Counted from the first letter of the stretch, positions 34,346 through 46,509 are shown. The stretch is DNA of 64,000 nucleotides from Climacium dendroides (GCA_950106755.1 OX467083.1:36265029-36329028); one strand, 5' to 3'. Made by a program: numbers and translations. Notes: generated by a model from the letters alone, not told the origin.

Positions 34346-36413
34346 ATAGTAGACCTCCTTGATCTGGCCTTCTTCCATGCCCAACTACCCACTATGCCCA
34401 ACTACCCTTTAGTTCAACTTAGATATTTCAAACCATAGATTGATTAAGCTTGCCAAAGCCATAAATTTTGGATGATTCCCCCTTCTAGTGCTAATTGAAA
34501 TCTATAACTCTATTGTTAATATTTTGAAGTGATTACTCTATATGTAAATTAGAACTTCTTGAAAAAACAGCTTGTTTGAGAGTTTTCTTTAAGCTACTTT
34601 TTTTAAACATGTTCTCCAATTTGAAATGTTATGAAAATTTCTGAATATGTGGTCAAATCCGTCACAAGAATCAATAAAAAAAATTCAAAAGCATAATTGT
34701 TGCAAGAAACACCTTTTGTTTTGAGCTCAAAGCAACCCATTTCAATGAGTATTGTAACTTTTGAAATAGATTTTTAAAAATAAGATAAAATATGAATAAT
34801 TTGTAGAGCATTGAAAATAGTATGTCTCTTGAAATTTAGACTTAGAAAAATTTATCCCTAAAAGTTATGCACAAAAAAAGAACAATGGAAAATGCCAAGA
34901 AAATAAACACTTTGATGTTTGATTTTTGGAAAAGGGTAGTTGCAAGAAAGACTGAAAAATTTAGGGAGCGTTTTGCCAAAACAACAATTTTTGCACTCAG
35001 TACTATGAATACTATAAGTACTATGAAATAGAACAAACTCAATCATTGATCTGAAAATTCAATGGCTAATACTTTTGACTATTTGCAAGTACTGAAAAAG
35101 TACTATATACAATTTGTCATAGAAAATAGATTCAACTAGGTATAAATTAATAATAATTAGAAAATCATGAAAAAAATACTAAAATTTTTCCATTTGTAAA
35201 GACTTGATAGTGATTACATTTTACCAAAGAATGGAAATTAAAACCATCTTCAATGTTCAGAAGTGTGTGCATAAGGGAGCCCTATTTGTACGAATATGGA
35301 GGCCATAAATTAATGTATTTTTAGAATTCCTTTAGTAGGCACATGTCTCCCTATTTTGGAAATAGAACACAAAAATTTCAGCTCTAGATCATTAATTTTG
35401 GGTACTCCCCAATACTAAATCCCCCAAAACCTCAAAGTGTGACAAATGAGAAAATTTGAGTTTTAAATATACAATTATTTTATTAAATTTAAAAAAATAA
35501 AGAATATGATTATAGTCAAGTTAAACATTTGTAATAAAAATTTAAAGTTCATTGGATCCTATCATCAAAAGTTTTAGTAGAAAACAACTCCGTCATTCTA
35601 AATGTGATGCAAAATAGTATTGGTCTTTCTTGCAATCACTCAAAATGATAATTTAAAAAAAATAATAATCCATTTTTCCTAACTTGAAGGTACTCCTTCT
35701 CAACCATTTATATCTTTGGGAAAAATAAATTGTGTTCTTTACACTTGCACGAAGGAAGTACACTTTGAACACATGTGGAAGGTGGACACTTCACTATTTC
35801 TAAAAAATATTTTTGTAAGCTTGTGTAACTTTAAAGTTCTTATGTACCAATTTTGAGCTTCAAATTTTCATTTTTGGATTAAAAAATACTAAAATCTCTA
35901 AAAATGGCCAACATAGACATCCAATCAAGGATGTTTTAAAATAACAAAATAATTTTAAAAGAATACCAAAAATTAATTAATATTTACAACTACCATAAGT
36001 ACTTTCATTTTAAATTTCATGTAAAACAAACATACGCCACAAAAGGTTATAATTAAAAAAACATTTGTCTTAGGCCAAGGGGACAAAAAATAGGACAAGT
36101 GTTTCTTGCAATCATTTAGCAAAGAACTTCTCCAAATCAAAGCTACCCTAAACTTAGATGCCTCAAAAAATAAGCTTTCTTACTTCAAACATTGTAATTC
36201 CACATTTTGTATAGTCAAACCCTCCCATTTTAAAATTACAATGTAATGAAGTAGATTAAGATTAGATCTTATGGTATAATGCATTGAAATTTCTTTTGTC
36301 ATTTTTTTGACCTTGCCATTGAAAATGTCCCATTTTCAATGTTTTTAGGTGAAATATAATAAAAAAAAACTTTAGAAGGTAACCTTATAAGGACGTTTCA
36401 ACCAAAAAGTATT

Positions 36414-36525
36414 GATAGATGACTTCCAAGATCACTATAAGTATCAAGAATGCACCTATTGGACCAAAAATCAAATCATTTTTGATAGAATATCATGGTA
36501 ATAGATATTGTCCTTTCAAGGTTAA
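36414..36525. repeat. Inverted repeat partner of 37874-37985 surrounding TTAA elements
   Basis: The stretch GAATGCACCTATTGG followed by CAAAAATCAAATCATTTTTG and GTAATAG-TTGTC-TTTCAAGGT matches the reverse complement of 37874-37985. A further relative lies at 23515-23580. The pair encloses two TTAA-flanked elements. Confidence 0.65.
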
Positions 36526-36678
36526 TAATTAGTCCTTGACATTATCACATCAAATTACTAAAATTTAAATTTTCTCTAAATACTCAACATCCTCACCTTC
36601 AACTTTGAATCATCTATCCAAAACAAACCTTTCAAACATTCCAAATTCAATTTCATGAAGAAGATTCAAATTCCTTAA

Positions 36679-37651
36679 CCCCTCACGGCCCAAGGCCTAA
36701 CCATGTCAAAAAAAAAGCTTGCTTTTTGAGTGTTATAAGTCTAAATGTGAGTAAGTTATGAAACTCTCAACCGTACAATCTTGTAGTGTTCATGTTGTAG
36801 ATGGTGTAAATCAAATTTGGGATCATTTGACCGTATAGATTGAAAGATTATAATGTTTTAGTGTTGACAAAAGATGCTGAAATTTTCCTAATAACACATT
36901 TGGAGGTGAAATTTGATTTCTAAACCTACTCAAATGAAAAAACTTTAAACTACAAAGTGATTTAAAATAAAAAGACAAACACTTTGGTGGAAAAAAAAAT
37001 CATTCAATTGACTCATTGCGTTTGCAAAATTGTTTCGAAATGTCAAAAAACAATGAAAAAAGTAGCAAAAAAGTGACTCTATGGCTGAACCTACCTCTAC
37101 TAAAATGCTTCTCAGTCGATCATAACTTCTTGTATTGATATGAAATTTTTACCACAAGAACTAGACTAATATGCGGAACTTTTCCAACAAAAATTATTGA
37201 AAACAAACCTTGCCTGAAGAAGATATAAGCCACCGAAGTTCACTGTAATGCAAAAATGTCTGGATTTTGAACTTCGAATTGCTCCCAAGCATTCAAAACA
37301 ACTTGGATTGACATGAAAATTTTATCACAATAAGTAGACTTTATGGGAAACAAAACCCAGAAAATTTTGTTGAAAACTAACATTTGATGAAAAATATACA
37401 AGCCCCTGAAGTTGCAGCCATCTCATTGCAGTGTGGTGAACTCAAATTGAACCTGCGAACTTTGAATGGCTTTCAAAAACTCATTACATCTTGGATAGAT
37501 CTGAAAATTTTACCACAAAAAATAGACTATTGTGCGCAACTTTCTCAACAAGTTTGATTGAATTTGGACATTGGATGCAAAAGTTACAGTACTTTGAAGT
37601 TGATTGCTAGACTGTGTGAGGACACTTTTGGTCCCCTTGGGCGGTTAGGGG
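36679..37651. mobile_element. TTAA-flanked element (piggyBac-like), 973 bp
   Basis: The left end CCCCTCACGGCCCAAGG and the inverted right end CCCCTAACCGCCCAAGG are bordered by TTAA at 36675-36678 and 37652-37655. It shares most of its interior, in the same orientation, with 57288-58259, for example GACCGTATAGATTGAAAGAT and TTTGGAGGTGAAATTTGATT. Homology of both ends and the interior between two loci defines the family. No transposase is encoded. Confidence 0.85.
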
Positions 37652-37655
37652 TTAA

Positions 37656-37868
37656 CCCTTAAAGCATGGACTAGTGGCCATGGAAATCATCCCTTTAATT
37701 ACTGTATGAATCATTTGTTTAAAAAATTACAAAAGCACTTATTAGAAGTCAAACTATTGTAGAAGACCTTTTTTCACAACAAAGTTAGAGGATGAATAGT
37801 TGCACTTTTGTTCTACTAGGAGGATTCTCATCCATTAGATAAAAAACATCCTCCTTGATGTTTAAGGG
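37656..37868. mobile_element. TTAA-flanked element, 213 bp, abutting the previous one
   Basis: It starts CCCTTAAAGCATGGA right after the TTAA that closes the 973-bp element and ends with the inverted match GATGTTTAAGGG before TTAA at 37869-37872. The two elements therefore share one TTAA. A truncated inverted relative lies at 7415-7545. Confidence 0.7.
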
Positions 37869-37873
37869 TTAAG

Positions 37874-37985
37874 ACCTTGAAATGACAAGACTATTACTAA
37901 GGTACTTTGCAAAAAATGATTTAATTTTTGAATCTATAGGTGCATTCTTCATTTCATCAATAATCTTGAAATCCATCTAATGGCC
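37874..37985. repeat. Inverted repeat partner of 36414-36525
   Basis: Reverse-complement homology with 36414-36525 as described there, including ATAGGTGCATTC and AAATGATTTAATTTTTG. Confidence 0.65.
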
Positions 37986-40115
37986 ACTTTTTGTCTTCAT
38001 TGTCCTTTAGAATTAATGCCTAATTCTTCACAAATTATAGTTGTTTGAAATGCCCCAAAGTGTGAATTTTGGAACTTTTGGCAAAAATAAAATAAAATAG
38101 ACAAAAATGATTGTTTCTATACATACATATCAACTTAAATGAATGGTAAGAAAACTTTATATTGTAGCACAGTTATTACAAAAAGGCTCTTTGAAATTTT
38201 AAACTCCCAATGTAAAACAAAGTCAAAATTCATACATTATAATGATAGAATTATTTAGAAGTAGAGACTATGATAGTGAAGGAAAACCACTTATATATAG
38301 ACATTACAAATAAACAAGTAAATTAATAATGAAATTTAGTGTTATATTAACTATAGTGTTACTTACCCCATTGCCTAACTCACTTTAATTTTTATTTTAG
38401 TTGACAATTAGTTTTAAAATTGTATACTAATTTGGTGCAAGTTGAATTATTTTGGTTCTTCTTTAGTTTTTTTGGTGGAAAGTTAGTTGACAAATTTGAG
38501 TTTATATTGACATTTAGAGTCTGTAACATTAGTAGTATTGTTGACATTTAATATTAGAATTTGTATTTCATATTGCAAACATTAAATTTCATTATTAGTA
38601 AAGTAAGAGATGAATGATTCATTTTGTTTTAATTTAAATTATGTCCCTTAGTCATAAAGCTATCCAATGAATAGATACTCAAGCAACACATGTTAACAAG
38701 GTGTGTACAAATAGACATGAAGAGAAATCTCCAAACCTTCCAATGGGCTCTATATTTAGAGGTGAAAAATGAAGTAATGTATGAGGACCTTGTTGAAATA
38801 TTGTAAACCCTATTTTTAGATATCAAAAGTAATTTTTAATAAAAATAATTTCATTTCGTCAATGACTTGTCAAAACCAACTATATGTGTGTTTGGAAACT
38901 CATTTTTTCTAATTTGAGTCTCCCATGTGATTGAATGAGACATTTGCCTCGTGGCTTCATCCTAGCATATAGACATTCTTGAAGAATGATGTAGACTTGA
39001 TTTGATAGTTTTATGAGGTTTTTCTAACTTCTCATTTTTATTACTTAGAAAAGATCATTCTAAGCACATGGGTGTACGTATAGGAGAATTTCTCCTCTAG
39101 ATAGTCTCAATTTATGAAGGGTTCTTGTAACTAGAATTGCAAGCTTACACCAAACTTAGATACCATAATTACAGTTGTGGCCATTTTAGATATGGAAATA
39201 GGACTTAATTCTTATTAGTAATATAAACATATTATTTGACTCAAATTAAGGACCAAAACATGTGAATAAATGAAAAGAACCAATTGAACTCGCATGACTT
39301 ATTTGATAATTGTGGGGTAATTATGTCAAAATGCTCATGGAATTGGAGAACGCCTTTATTGCACAACATAGAAACACCTTGTATTATGCCATTATTTGTA
39401 GAGGAGGCTATTGGCCTTCGTTTGTTGATTTTTTCTAAAAGATTATGTCTTGTTTGCAACATATATTGCCTACGACATAGCAGAATGTATTATTTTACAA
39501 GTGTATAAGGTACTTTGATTGGGAGTGTTACTCTTAACTCCTAAAGGACTGTTTGTCTCCTCAAGGGACAATTTGGATCCGGATAGGTTCCTATTGTTTC
39601 AATTTGTAGTGAATTTTTTTATTTTGTGAGGTTGTGTAGTTTGTTGAGAGCTTTGTGGATATAATTTTTGTTTCAATTGGATGCCAAATGGAAAAGTTAT
39701 TGCCATTTTTTAGCAAAATTGCAATTGAAGGGTAGGATGGGTAACAAAAATTGTTTTGATTTTGGAGGGAGTAGCAAATTGGGGCAATAGGCCCAATTGT
39801 AGTAGGCAATAGGTGAAGGCCTTGTGCTCCCCCATGTAGGCCATTGACATTATTTTTGAAAAGACATTCAAATGGCCTAAATGGCTTGCCTATTTGACGT
39901 CCTAAGAAGAATGCAATTTGGTAGTTCATGTCTTAAGAAGTTTGCATGCCATCTGTTGTAGATGTACATGGCTCATAGAAGAGAAAATCTAAATTTGATA
40001 GAAGCGGACCAAAGGAAAAATCAAAGAAACAACACCATCCAATTGGATGGATATAACATAGTATGTTGTTTTTCAAGAGCTTATTGGCTTTTGAAAATTG
40101 ATTCAAGGAATTCAA
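37986..40115. other. IR2 spacer, second part: no recognisable gene
   Basis: Two of the longer open frames here, 39591-39929 on the minus strand (112 codons) and 39962-40177 on the plus strand, match nothing I recognise and show no start context or splice signals. The rest is AT-rich. Confidence 0.5.
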
Positions 40116-40416
40116 GGAACACCACCTTCCCTATTCTTTTGCCCAAACACTTTGGTTGCATGGCAATCACTTGTTAGATTCTATATGTGGCATGGGCCAA
40201 GACTAGCTATCAATATTGCAATAGAGAAGTTTATCACTTCAAAGAGAAAAGTTTATTAAAAGTTCTATTATATAGAATTTACTAAAAAAATCTGAAATTT
40301 TCACCATGGATTTTTATCACATTGTATAATATGATAGCACAAAAAAATATTACAATATCATCCTAAAATTAGAAAATCAGCAAACCATGGTTGTAGGCCT
40401 AAAGTTCACATAGCTA

Positions 40417-41284
40417 TCATACTACTAAAATCATAATTCCCTCTGTAATATCACAAATGCTACCATTAATGCTAGGGGCTTGTGTTTGCTATGCTACGCA
40501 TTCATTGTATCACATATTAGTAAAATTTTGATATATTTGAATAGAATGCAAGATAATGATTTCAATAAGTCTTTAAAATAATTATTTTAAATATTTTGTA
40601 AAAATATTTTCAATCATGTATACATAGAAATCGTATTTTCACACAACGTGATATTATAAAAATAGAGTAGTATTTTGCAATCACTTCTGTAATATCACTT
40701 TTTACAAAGGGTGATATTATAGAAATAATATAGTTGTTGCAATTAAGGTGATATTAAAGAGGATTCGTAGGATGATATTATAAAGGTAGCAAATCCATTG
40801 CTTTTCTTAGTGTTACACTTCATTGCACTTCTATGATTTTGTGCTTTTGTGAGCTTTAAGCTTTCATGATTTCAATTTTCTATTGCTACTACCAAATGAT
40901 TTTGAGAAATTTATTCAATTGAAGCAATTTTGGATTCCACAACAATTAAGTTGTTCACAAAGTTTTTGAGATTTATAAGTTTTTTTTTTTCAATTCTTCA
41001 ATTTGGATTGTCATTTTTTGTAACAATGGAGTCAAATTTCTAATGCATTTTAATGTATGTGTATATTTTATAATATTTACCGTTGCATATGTTTCATTCA
41101 TCATTCAATAAATTTCTATTGTACATTTCAATATATGCTTACTTATAAAAAAAATCACACAAAGATTTTAGTCATTTTTATTTGAAGATTTATTGAAATT
41201 TTTGTTCTGCATTCTATCTAATACATAAAAATTCTTATAAAATTCTAACAATGACTGCATAGTATAGCAAGTGCCAACTCCTAG
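40417..41284. mobile_element. 868-bp insertion specific to arm B, with imperfect terminal repeats
   Basis: Arm A reads straight through the site (near 31219-31226). Inside, 40472-41284 begins CTAGGGGCTTGTGTTTGCTA and ends with a partly matching inverted sequence (CTAGGAGTTGGCACTTGCTA on the minus strand), about 36 bp with several mismatches. The motif TGTAATATCAC and its complement GTGATATTA recur five or six times between 40443 and 40775. No coding sequence is present. It could instead be a deletion in arm A, and the target duplication is unclear. Confidence 0.65.
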
Positions 41285-41799
41285 TAATATATTAAGAAAA
41301 TTACAAATTTTCAAAAAATTGCTAATTGCAAATGAAACTAAACTTGATAAGCCTTGCTTAATCCCTAAAGTCCTAAAGTCCTTACGGGGACTATTCGAAT
41401 TTTGGGTAGGTTCATGTGATCTCAATTTTTGACATGATTTTTTGAATTTTTTTTGAAGATAGGAAATTAGATTAGCTTTTGGGGCATATAATTTTATTTC
41501 AATTGGTGCCTAGAAATAAAAGTTATGCCACTATGAATCTAAAAAGCAACTTGAAGGGCAACCCCAAAAATATCACAAAAAGTTAAATTATTCTAATTTT
41601 TAATTTTTTTCTCAAAGATCATACATCTGAAGCTTTGATTCTTTCTATTTGGACAGTGATGAGAAAGCTATGGACAATCTTGTTGGACAATCTAAACTTT
41701 TCTTGAAAAAATAACTTATAGACTTCATTTTTTTTAACAAATTTGAATAATTTAAAAAAAAATGTTATGTGAGGCTAAGTTTGATTGCAAAACAATCTC

Positions 41800-41960
41800 A
41801 CTATTTGAATTATTATCTCACGGTTTGAATTATTGTGTTTCAATTCCATCTTAAAACTAGAACAATGTCACGTTTAGATTATTGTGTTTCAATTCCATCT
41901 TAGAATTAGAACAATCTCATTGTTTGAAATGTTCAATTCCATCTTAGAACTATTAATGGT
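41800..41960. repeat. Tandem repeat of about 50-60 bp units, arm B version
   Basis: About three copies of a TTCAATTCCATCTTA unit, the counterpart of 30520-30725 with one fewer copy. Confidence 0.75.
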
Positions 41961-42162
41961 TTAGTTACCCCTTCAATCTTAAACCTACTTTTACTTAACA
42001 AATTTTTAATGAATGAAAATTAAGTATTTTTTTGTTGAATTTTCTTTCCTAAATTCTCAACTCAATTCTTCAACATAAAAAATTAAAAAAATCAAAAACA
42101 ATAGTGCAAAAATTTTAAATTAAGAAGATTCAAAGCCAAAAATCTAACTGATCAAGGTCTAA

Positions 42163-42481
42163 GGGCCAATTCACACTATGGCTGTCCAAGCCAAGAGGCC
42201 GTGGGAGTGAATGGCCAAACTTTGATGAGACTCCAAAGAAATGAGCAATTAATAGGCAAACTCCATGGCCTCTTGACCATAGTTTGGGTCTCTATAGTTT
42301 GGCTGCCCAAACTTCGTCACTTTGTGGGCACTTTTCTTGCCATGTAGGCAATTTGGAGGGTGACGGCCTTTGGGTTGTGCTTCTAGTGTGAAGGGTTGAG
42401 AGGCCAAACTCTTGGTTTCTTGAAATGTGATTGGTGGAAACCTACGGCCTCTCAACCTTCAACCATAGTGTGAGTTGGCCC
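42163..42481. mobile_element. TTA/TAA-flanked MITE (PIF/Harbinger-like), 319 bp, arm B copy
   Basis: Starts GGGCCAATTCACACTATGGC, ends with the inverted match TAGTGTGAGTTGGCCC, and TAA borders both sides (42160-42162, 42482-42484). Orthologous by position to 29988-30307. Confidence 0.85.
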
Positions 42482-42486
42482 TAAAA

Positions 42487-42728
42487 TAAATTTTCTTCAC
42501 TTTGAATGCAAATATTTTTTTATTAAGGTCCAAAATAAACTTGTCTACTTCACTTCGAATGCAAATATCTTCTTCACTTTGAATGCAAATATTTTTTTAT
42601 CAAGGTCCAAAATAAACTTGTATACTTGACTTCGAATGCAAATATCTTCTCCACTTTGAATGCAAATATTTTTTATCAAGGTCTAAACTAAACTTGTCCA
42701 CTTCACTTTGAATGCAAATATCTTCACG
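42487..42728. repeat. Minisatellite, arm B version
   Basis: CACTTTGAATGCAAATATTTT-type units, counterpart of 29694-29980, with fewer units and another order of the long and short spacers. Confidence 0.8.
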
Positions 42729-43064
42729 GTCAAAGTTCCTGAATTTTACACCACATTCCAATACTAGTGTAGTACAAGATCCTATGGTTAAATATGTATG
42801 AAAATTGATAGAAATTTTCTTTTTGCTCTTTGCAAGAGAAATGGCAGTTTTGAGTGGGTTTTGAAGGAAAAAAAACGTTGAATTAATTGGTTCGCCCCAA
42901 TCTCCACATCAAGAATAAATAGCAAGAAATGGTAAAAATACACTACAAGAGTGATCTACACATTAAGAATTTTCTTCTTCAGAGAAAGAGAAAGTTTTCA
43001 ACACTGCTCACTGAATGTACTCAAACAACCCCCCAAAACTAGATGAAAACATGCTTATTTCCGT

Positions 43065-43096
43065 CCTTTGGATGACTCAGGTTGAGTCATCCAAAG
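43065..43096. promoter_or_regulatory. Palindrome with paired TGACTCA/TGAGTCA sites, arm B
   Basis: CTTTGGATGACTCA and TGAGTCATCCAAAG pair perfectly here, better than the arm A copy, which has one mismatch. Confidence 0.5.
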
Positions 43097-44042
43097 AAAA
43101 AAAGAATATCCGAAACGCCGTTTAAAGGTTAAAGAGAGAAACAAACATCTACTTTCACACTATTTTCTGGAAGTGTTGCTCAAAATTGGGTGATACAACC
43201 TCAGAAGACAATGCATTGGCATTCAAAAACAACAAAACGGAGACATCAATCTACTTCCACTTTGACACTAGACTCCCTTCCTCTACACTTAGACGGGGCA
43301 ATCCCAAATTACACCACTTCATGAGTGCATTGAATGGGGCATTATTCAACTACAATTCCAAAGATCCAAAACAAGGATCAATCATGTTACAGTCTCAGCT
43401 ACCTTCAATACTCTTCCCTTCTATGTAAATGATTCCCTCGACGGCACTCGGCCGGTGCCTGACAGAGCAATGCAAAGGAGGTTACCCAAAACGTCGGAGC
43501 CCACGCCTGCAATTTGAGGCCATGGCCAATCCCCCTTCTCTCATTCAAAAGCCCAACCCATCAAAAGAAGCTATTCCTACCCAGTCTACCGTCCATGTCC
43601 TCTATGTACAAGTGATACAGATCAGAAGCGGGTGTCCATGTTCCTCAGGGAGCCTCACTAACCACCCCTGACCAAACTGGGCTCAACAATACCTCCGTTG
43701 AAGAAGACGCCACCAGAATCACGCTGATGACAGCACTGTTCTGTCAAATTCTAGAATATTGAGAGACGGCTTGAATACCCACCATCCACGATCACACAAC
43801 TACGTTACTGCTCTCATGCAAAGTCTCCCCTGCACGAGCACCCATCTTAAAAGAAATGCAAATAAATTGTAATGACGTTACGCCATTCCGACCTATAATG
43901 GAACTCGCCCTCCGGCGAGGAACATTAGAAGATGCCTACCTCGACTAAGCGACCATACGGGGAACCAGTAGCCAAAGAACTGGGGTGGTCACAGTCAGGA
44001 CATTACGTCCAGAAACGGCTCTCGACACTCCTTAGTAGCGCT

Positions 44043-44937
44043 CTACTTCTTAGCGGCACCGCCGGGCGCCTTGTCGGTCCACTTTCCATACTTCTCCTTC
44101 ATCTGCTCCGCCAGCTGAGACGCTTTGGAATCCTCTCTTCGGGCAGCCCGTTTCTCCGCCTCCTTCGCCTCCTTGGCGTTCATCGTGCGAGTCATCTCGA
44201 TATCTTCGTAGTAGTCGTTCAAATCGCAGCAGTTCACGCAAATGCCCAGGGTCAACACAGCAACCTGCACGTAACTCACAAAATGTCAGCACACTCCCAC
44301 GCAATAGTGCACACACTTCAAACCGTCCAGCAACCCTCACAGAAAACTCTCCGGATTCCAGTCTGGAACCAACATCATCTCCCCAAGAACACGCACAACT
44401 TGCGACCCAAGACGACACATTTATGTCCCAAATTCCAGAGACACCGCCTGCTTCTCGTTCATGTACCGCCAGGCACGCCCTATCGACCTACGAATGCAGG
44501 CCAATCCAAAAATCCACATCCAAAATGACACTAACCTGAACGCAGCCGGTCACGAACATCACGGCGCTCAGGATCTTCAGAAGAGTGATAGTAGTCTGGG
44601 CACTGTAAAAAGGCTTGTCCAATGAATTACGGACTTGCGTGGGCTTCGAAAAGATCGCAAAAGCCGTCGCAAACAAACCGATCACAGAGAACGCCAGCAG
44701 AATCAGCTGAAGCGTGAAGCACCCTCGGCGGGTACTGGAGCACAGACCGATCAAGCCCGAGCCGATGGTGAAAGCACCGGCGATGACAATCAGCCAGGCG
44801 GCCCGGCTCGGCTGATGCTCGATGAGGAACACGAGCACCACTGACGCAATTCCTCCGGCCAGAACCAGAAGGTTCAGGATCAAAAGCAGCGTCGTCGAGC
44901 ACACGGCGATGTGCCCTTTGAACCCTCGTCCTGCCAT
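44043..44937 (-). CDS. Four-helix membrane protein, copy B (two coding exons, 207 residues)
   Basis: Exon one is 44937-44536, intron 44535-44265, exon two 44264-44043, with the same splice sites and phase as copy A. Protein, intron, leader and 3' flank show no difference from copy A. The protein therefore has the same four hydrophobic segments (about 11-39, 47-66, 73-97, 118-145) and the K/E/A-rich tail. It converges with copy A across about 16.6 kb. The 5'UTR intron and promoter upstream of 45081 are diverged, so control may differ. Identity in non-coding parts points to recent conversion or duplication, not to selection on the protein. The family remains unassigned. Confidence 0.85.
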
Positions 44938-46509
44938 GGCTGCGGTCCTTCAAGTCAACTCACTGCATCCAAACAACGAAACACCCGTCACAAACTGGAC
45001 CTCCGGTCACAACAAACATCTCAAAGCAGTGACAAGCCCCAAACCCTTCTCTGGCTATCGGCCACGACCGAGAACCACGATCGGAGCGCATCGCGCTGAA
45101 AGCAAACGGCTGACAATACTCGTCAAGCGCTCGCACAGCAGAATGATAAATTCATGCTTGTCCCACGCAATGTGGTGAGACTCTGAAAGCGCCAAGGTCG
45201 TATTGCAGACGCCAAAGACAGAATCGTTCGTCAACTCATTAGTCTCAAACAGAGAAGACATTCGAGTTAAACTCCACATTACTGAATGTTTTATGCCGTT
45301 CTGACCATAGCTCTTATAGGAAAGATTGTGTCGTCAGGATGGCTACAGAACCGAACCGGGTCACAAGAAGAGTTTCCACGCCAATGTGAGAATTCGCAGT
45401 GCATACCCCTGAATTCGTCACACAAACTGTTATGTGACAAAAGAAAAGACGAGTCCAGGACGATTGACTAATAAACAAAATACACTAATAAACACGTCAA
45501 TTCCGTAATGCTTCGCACTCCAAAGGGACATCGCCACTGACGCGACCCTCACTCATAACAGCCTCATTGTTGCAAAATGCAATCCACCTTATCAACAGAG
45601 ACAGCTGCAGAGCTTTGTTAAACTGAAGCACGATGACAAGGTCTCACTGGCTATTAAATGGTAGCAGCAGCATCACCAACATCAAAATGATAGTCTTGTC
45701 AAACCCAAGGGGTGCCCGCCTGTCGCGTCGGAAGAATCCAACCTGCTTCGACGTCCTTGCTCTTATGATGCGGACACACTCATGCATGAAACCCATGATT
45801 CCTCAACTCTTTAAAGACGTTCAGTCGTTCCCGGGAAAAGCGTTCAAGAAAGTGCGGCCCAATGCACTTTCAAAAGCAACTCCGTCCCATTTCGCATGCT
45901 CCAACCAACTACTCCTTATGGTCCAAGAACGCCTTTTCAAACACCTTTAAGGTCATTGCACGACCCCCCCGAATGAACCTCTAAGACCCACAACGCCAGA
46001 TCTCGCGAAAATAAACTTTACCTCGAATGGCCCCAAAGAATTCCGACCTTCCCTCGAGAAGCACGTTGAGTCTCCTCCGCGTCAAAAAACCTCGACACAG
46101 AACGAATGCGCACCTCGCTAAGGCTAAAGAATCGCTGTCACCTAACCCCACCTCACAATCCTGCCTCGACGCACAGAATCTCCGGACAGCACGCAACTCC
46201 AAATCCCAAAATCGCAGTCTCCTCACCTCGCCAAACCACTCTCCGGGCTCCGTCGGAAACACACAACGCTCACAATGCCCTCGAACTTCCACACATTCAA
46301 GTCGACCATGGCCCTCACCTTGCTACAACAAGCCGGAAATCTCCAAGACAGACCCTATTCTCCAAGAAAGCAAGAAAAGAAGGACTGAAGCAAGCACAAG
46401 AGCGAGAAGAAGCAGTACCTGCAACGAAGGAAGGGCAAATCGGGTCGGTGACAACGATGGTTGATGCGAAAGTACAGAAGCGGAGCAGCAGCCGCGATGA
46501 GCAAGTCGC
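44938..46509 (-). other. Leader, long 5'UTR intron and untranslated exon of gene copy B
   Basis: The likely untranslated exon ends at 46419 (TTGCAG) before the donor GTACTG at 46418; the acceptor matches copy A at 44963-44965. The intron is about 1.46 kb and only partly alignable with copy A. Conserved islands include CGGAATTCTTTGGGGCCATT and GAGATCTGGCGTTG, and the exon keeps CAACCATCGTTGTCACCGAC. Open frames of 100-170 codons here on both strands look accidental, given the untranslated position and poor conservation. Confidence 0.55.

Larger units (their letters stand above)
31541..36674. other. IR2 spacer, first part: AT-rich, no recognisable genes
   Basis: Short open frames only. Contents include a foldback at 32021-32167, a dispersed repeat at 33788-34045 and a tandem duplication at 34206-34345. 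Confidence 0.6.
40116..46509 (-). repeat. IR2 arm B (inverted duplication of 25104-31540)
   Basis: Reverse complement of arm A over its whole length apart from arm-specific insertions. Over 43127-45081 paired positions add up to exactly 71526, with no indel. The arm lacks the TTAA and TA elements of arm A and carries its own 868-bp insertion at 40417-41284. Confidence 0.93.

Noticed and set aside
39591..39929. 112-codon open frame in the IR2 spacer
   Set aside because: No recognisable motif, no start context, low-complexity residues, and an overlapping frame at the same locus; likely chance.
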